Below are positions 5,962 through 6,877 of a stretch of 6,877 nt of DNA, piece after piece. Numbering within the stretch: position 1 is the first letter of the stretch; each line of letters starts with the position of its first letter. The stretch is taken from the NCBI RefSeq assembly GCF_910578895.1, contig NZ_CAJTSC010000048.1, positions 5,801-12,677 of the forward strand. The letters are read 5' to 3'. Source of the DNA: an uncultured Bacteroides sp. (GTDB lineage Bacteria > Bacteroidota > Bacteroidia > Bacteroidales > Bacteroidaceae). Below the pieces are notes generated by a model, which was not told the origin of the DNA, ran no database searches, and saw nothing but the letters and a program-made list of their open reading frames with translations. Made by a program: the position numbers and the translations under genes.

Positions 5962-6768
5962 TTACAGTTTACTTTTGCCTTTTTTTTCTACCATCACCTG
6001 CCGTAGCTTTCCATAGGCATCGAAAGACTTGCGCGATGCCAATGAAATGGTTATCATCAGCGAGAGCATGGATGCCGCAAATGTGATGACCATAATCATC
6101 ATCTGGTATTTGATAGCGACATTCGGGCTGCTTCCTCCCAATATCTGCCCGATCATGGTTCCGGGAAATGCCACCAACCCCATGACGGAGATATTGGCAA
6201 TGAGTGGGCTGAACGCCTTGATGATGGCTTGGCGGATGAACGGTGCTTGCGCTTCGGCACGAGTGGCACCGTTGCCAAGCAGATAGCGGTAGAGTTGTTG
6301 TTCGCGTTGCAGCCCGCTGTAATAGGTGTTGAGGGCTATGACATTGCTGGATAACATATTGCCCATTAGTATGCCGAAAATAGGAATGAAGTATTGGGCG
6401 CTGAATACATTTTCCAGGCGCAGCACAATTCCTATAAAATACATTCCTACGCATACTACGCTGCACAAGAAGCCTATGGATATCGGCATCAGCAGTATCT
6501 TGTGTTTCAGTTGGGTGCGTGCCAATGCCGTTTGCGAAGCCACAAGTATCATGACAATTACCCACAGGCAGTTGATCCACGGATTGTTCCAAAGAAAAAG
6601 GTATTTCAGGTAGACACCGATAAGGAAAAGCTGCACAATCATGCGCGCCGTGCCTATGAGAGTGGCACACAGCAGTCCGGTCTTGAATTTCCATATATAG
6701 AATAATGGAATTAACAGTAATAACAGCCCGATGCCCAGGCTGAGATATGATATGTCGATAGTTCCCAT
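5962..6768 (-). CDS. fetB: FetB-type ABC transporter permease (iron export family)
   Basis: The protein belongs to the FetB/YbbM (UPF0014) family of inner-membrane permeases that work with an ATPase (FetA) in E. coli iron export and oxidative-stress resistance. From the ATG at 6768 it has 268 residues, normal for the family, with about seven hydrophobic segments (near 8-27, 33-53, 65-80, 91-115, 126-146, 187-207 and 222-244). Family motifs are present: ARMIVQL (41-47), PIFGILMGNMLS (129-140), GNGATRAEA (165-173) and GLVAFPGTMIGQILGGSSP (197-215), followed by AIKYQ. The frame remains open to a TTG at 6795, but that overlaps a -7 promoter box, so MGTIDIS is the better start. The partner ATPase is not in the window; it may lie beyond 6877 or elsewhere. 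Iron is inferred from the family, not shown here. Confidence 0.88.
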   Translation of the reverse strand: MGTIDISYLSLGIGLLLLLIPLFYIWKFKTGLLCATLIGTARMIVQLFLIGVYLKYLFLWNNPWINCLWVIVMILVASQTALARTQLKHKILLMPISIGFLCSVVCVGMYFIGIVLRLENVFSAQYFIPIFGILMGNMLSSNVIALNTYYSGLQREQQLYRYLLGNGATRAEAQAPFIRQAIIKAFSPLIANISVMGLVAFPGTMIGQILGGSSPNVAIKYQMMIMVITFAASMLSLMITISLASRKSFDAYGKLRQVMVEKKGKSKL

Positions 6769-6792
6769 GAGTATTTCCAATAGCTTACAATG

Positions 6793-6800
6793 CAAAGGTA
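6793..6800 (-). promoter_or_regulatory. -7 element of the permease gene
   Basis: TACCTTTG on the minus strand matches TAnnTTTG, 24 bp before the ATG at 6768. Transcription would start near 6786 and leave a leader of about 18 nt. The -33 region (about 6819-6825) lacks TTTG and falls in the first unit of the 22-bp tandem array, so an activator may be needed (inference). Confidence 0.5.
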
Positions 6801-6804
6801 GTGC

Positions 6805-6877
6805 TATTAATAAATTGTGGAAGAAATTATTAATAATTTTCCGAGAATTTATTAATAATTTCTGCAGGATTTATTAA
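6805..6877. repeat. AT-rich tandem array, period 22-23 bp, upstream of the permease
   Basis: Units begin at 6805, 6828, 6850 and 6872, the last cut by the window end. The first three start with TATTAATAA and the fourth reads TATTAA. Spacer parts are only partly conserved. The second unit is embedded in a perfect 16-bp palindrome, AAATTATTAATAATTT (6824-6839). The spacing of roughly two helical turns puts the cores on one DNA face, directly upstream of the permease promoter. Confidence 0.6.

Noticed and set aside
5969..6694. 241-codon minus-strand frame overlapping the permease gene
   Set aside because: It is rich in His, Cys and Arg with no domain, while the overlapping frame has clear FetB motifs and membrane segments. 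It is a frame shadow.

Overview
The window looks like chromosomal DNA from a gut Bacteroides or close relative (Bacteroidota). Several gene starts are preceded by the Bacteroides-type -7 promoter element TAnnTTTG rather than an E. coli -10 box. Start codons lack strong Shine-Dalgarno sequences, intergenic DNA is very AT-rich, and the proteins are typical Bacteroidota variants (short AMP nucleosidase, long Nif3 with an inserted domain, stand-alone HsdR N-terminal domain protein). The assignment rests on motif and family recognition, not a database search.

Region 1 (1-1505): a small XRE-type helix-turn-helix regulator on the minus strand (64-495), followed by about 1 kb of AT-rich DNA with no convincing gene. 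That gap is dense in short DNA motifs: a 13-bp tandem repeat over the regulator's probable promoter, eleven TGTAAT/ATTACA hexamers between 509 and 1007, a GC-rich perfect palindrome at 853-864, an 8-bp dyad at 1347-1365, and a clear rho-independent terminator at 1405-1428 that ends the next operon.

Region 2 (1506-3859): a minus-strand pair, amn (AMP nucleosidase) then holA (DNA polymerase III delta subunit), 11 bp apart and probably co-transcribed. It is divergent from a plus-strand single-domain protein of the type I restriction HsdR N-terminal family, a PD-(D/E)XK nuclease-like fold with no restriction-modification partners here. A 96-bp spacer holds candidate promoters for one or both directions.

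Region 3 (3860-6877): a strong hairpin terminator separates the HsdR_N gene from a convergent minus-strand run: FetB-type ABC permease, then a Nif3-like dinuclear-metal protein, then a coiled-coil C4 zinc-ribbon protein. Nif3 and the zinc-ribbon gene are 5 bp apart. Nif3 and the permease each have a -7 box just upstream, and these boxes indicate starts at 5917 and 6768 rather than the longer TTG-initiated frames. Upstream of the permease lies an AT-rich tandem array with a period of about 22 bp that runs off the window end.

Most of the window is ordinary housekeeping sequence. No defence or mobile system can be demonstrated. The best leads are non-coding: the regulator with its motif-rich upstream kilobase, and the phased repeats upstream of the permease. 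The orphan HsdR_N protein is the most interesting protein of unknown role.
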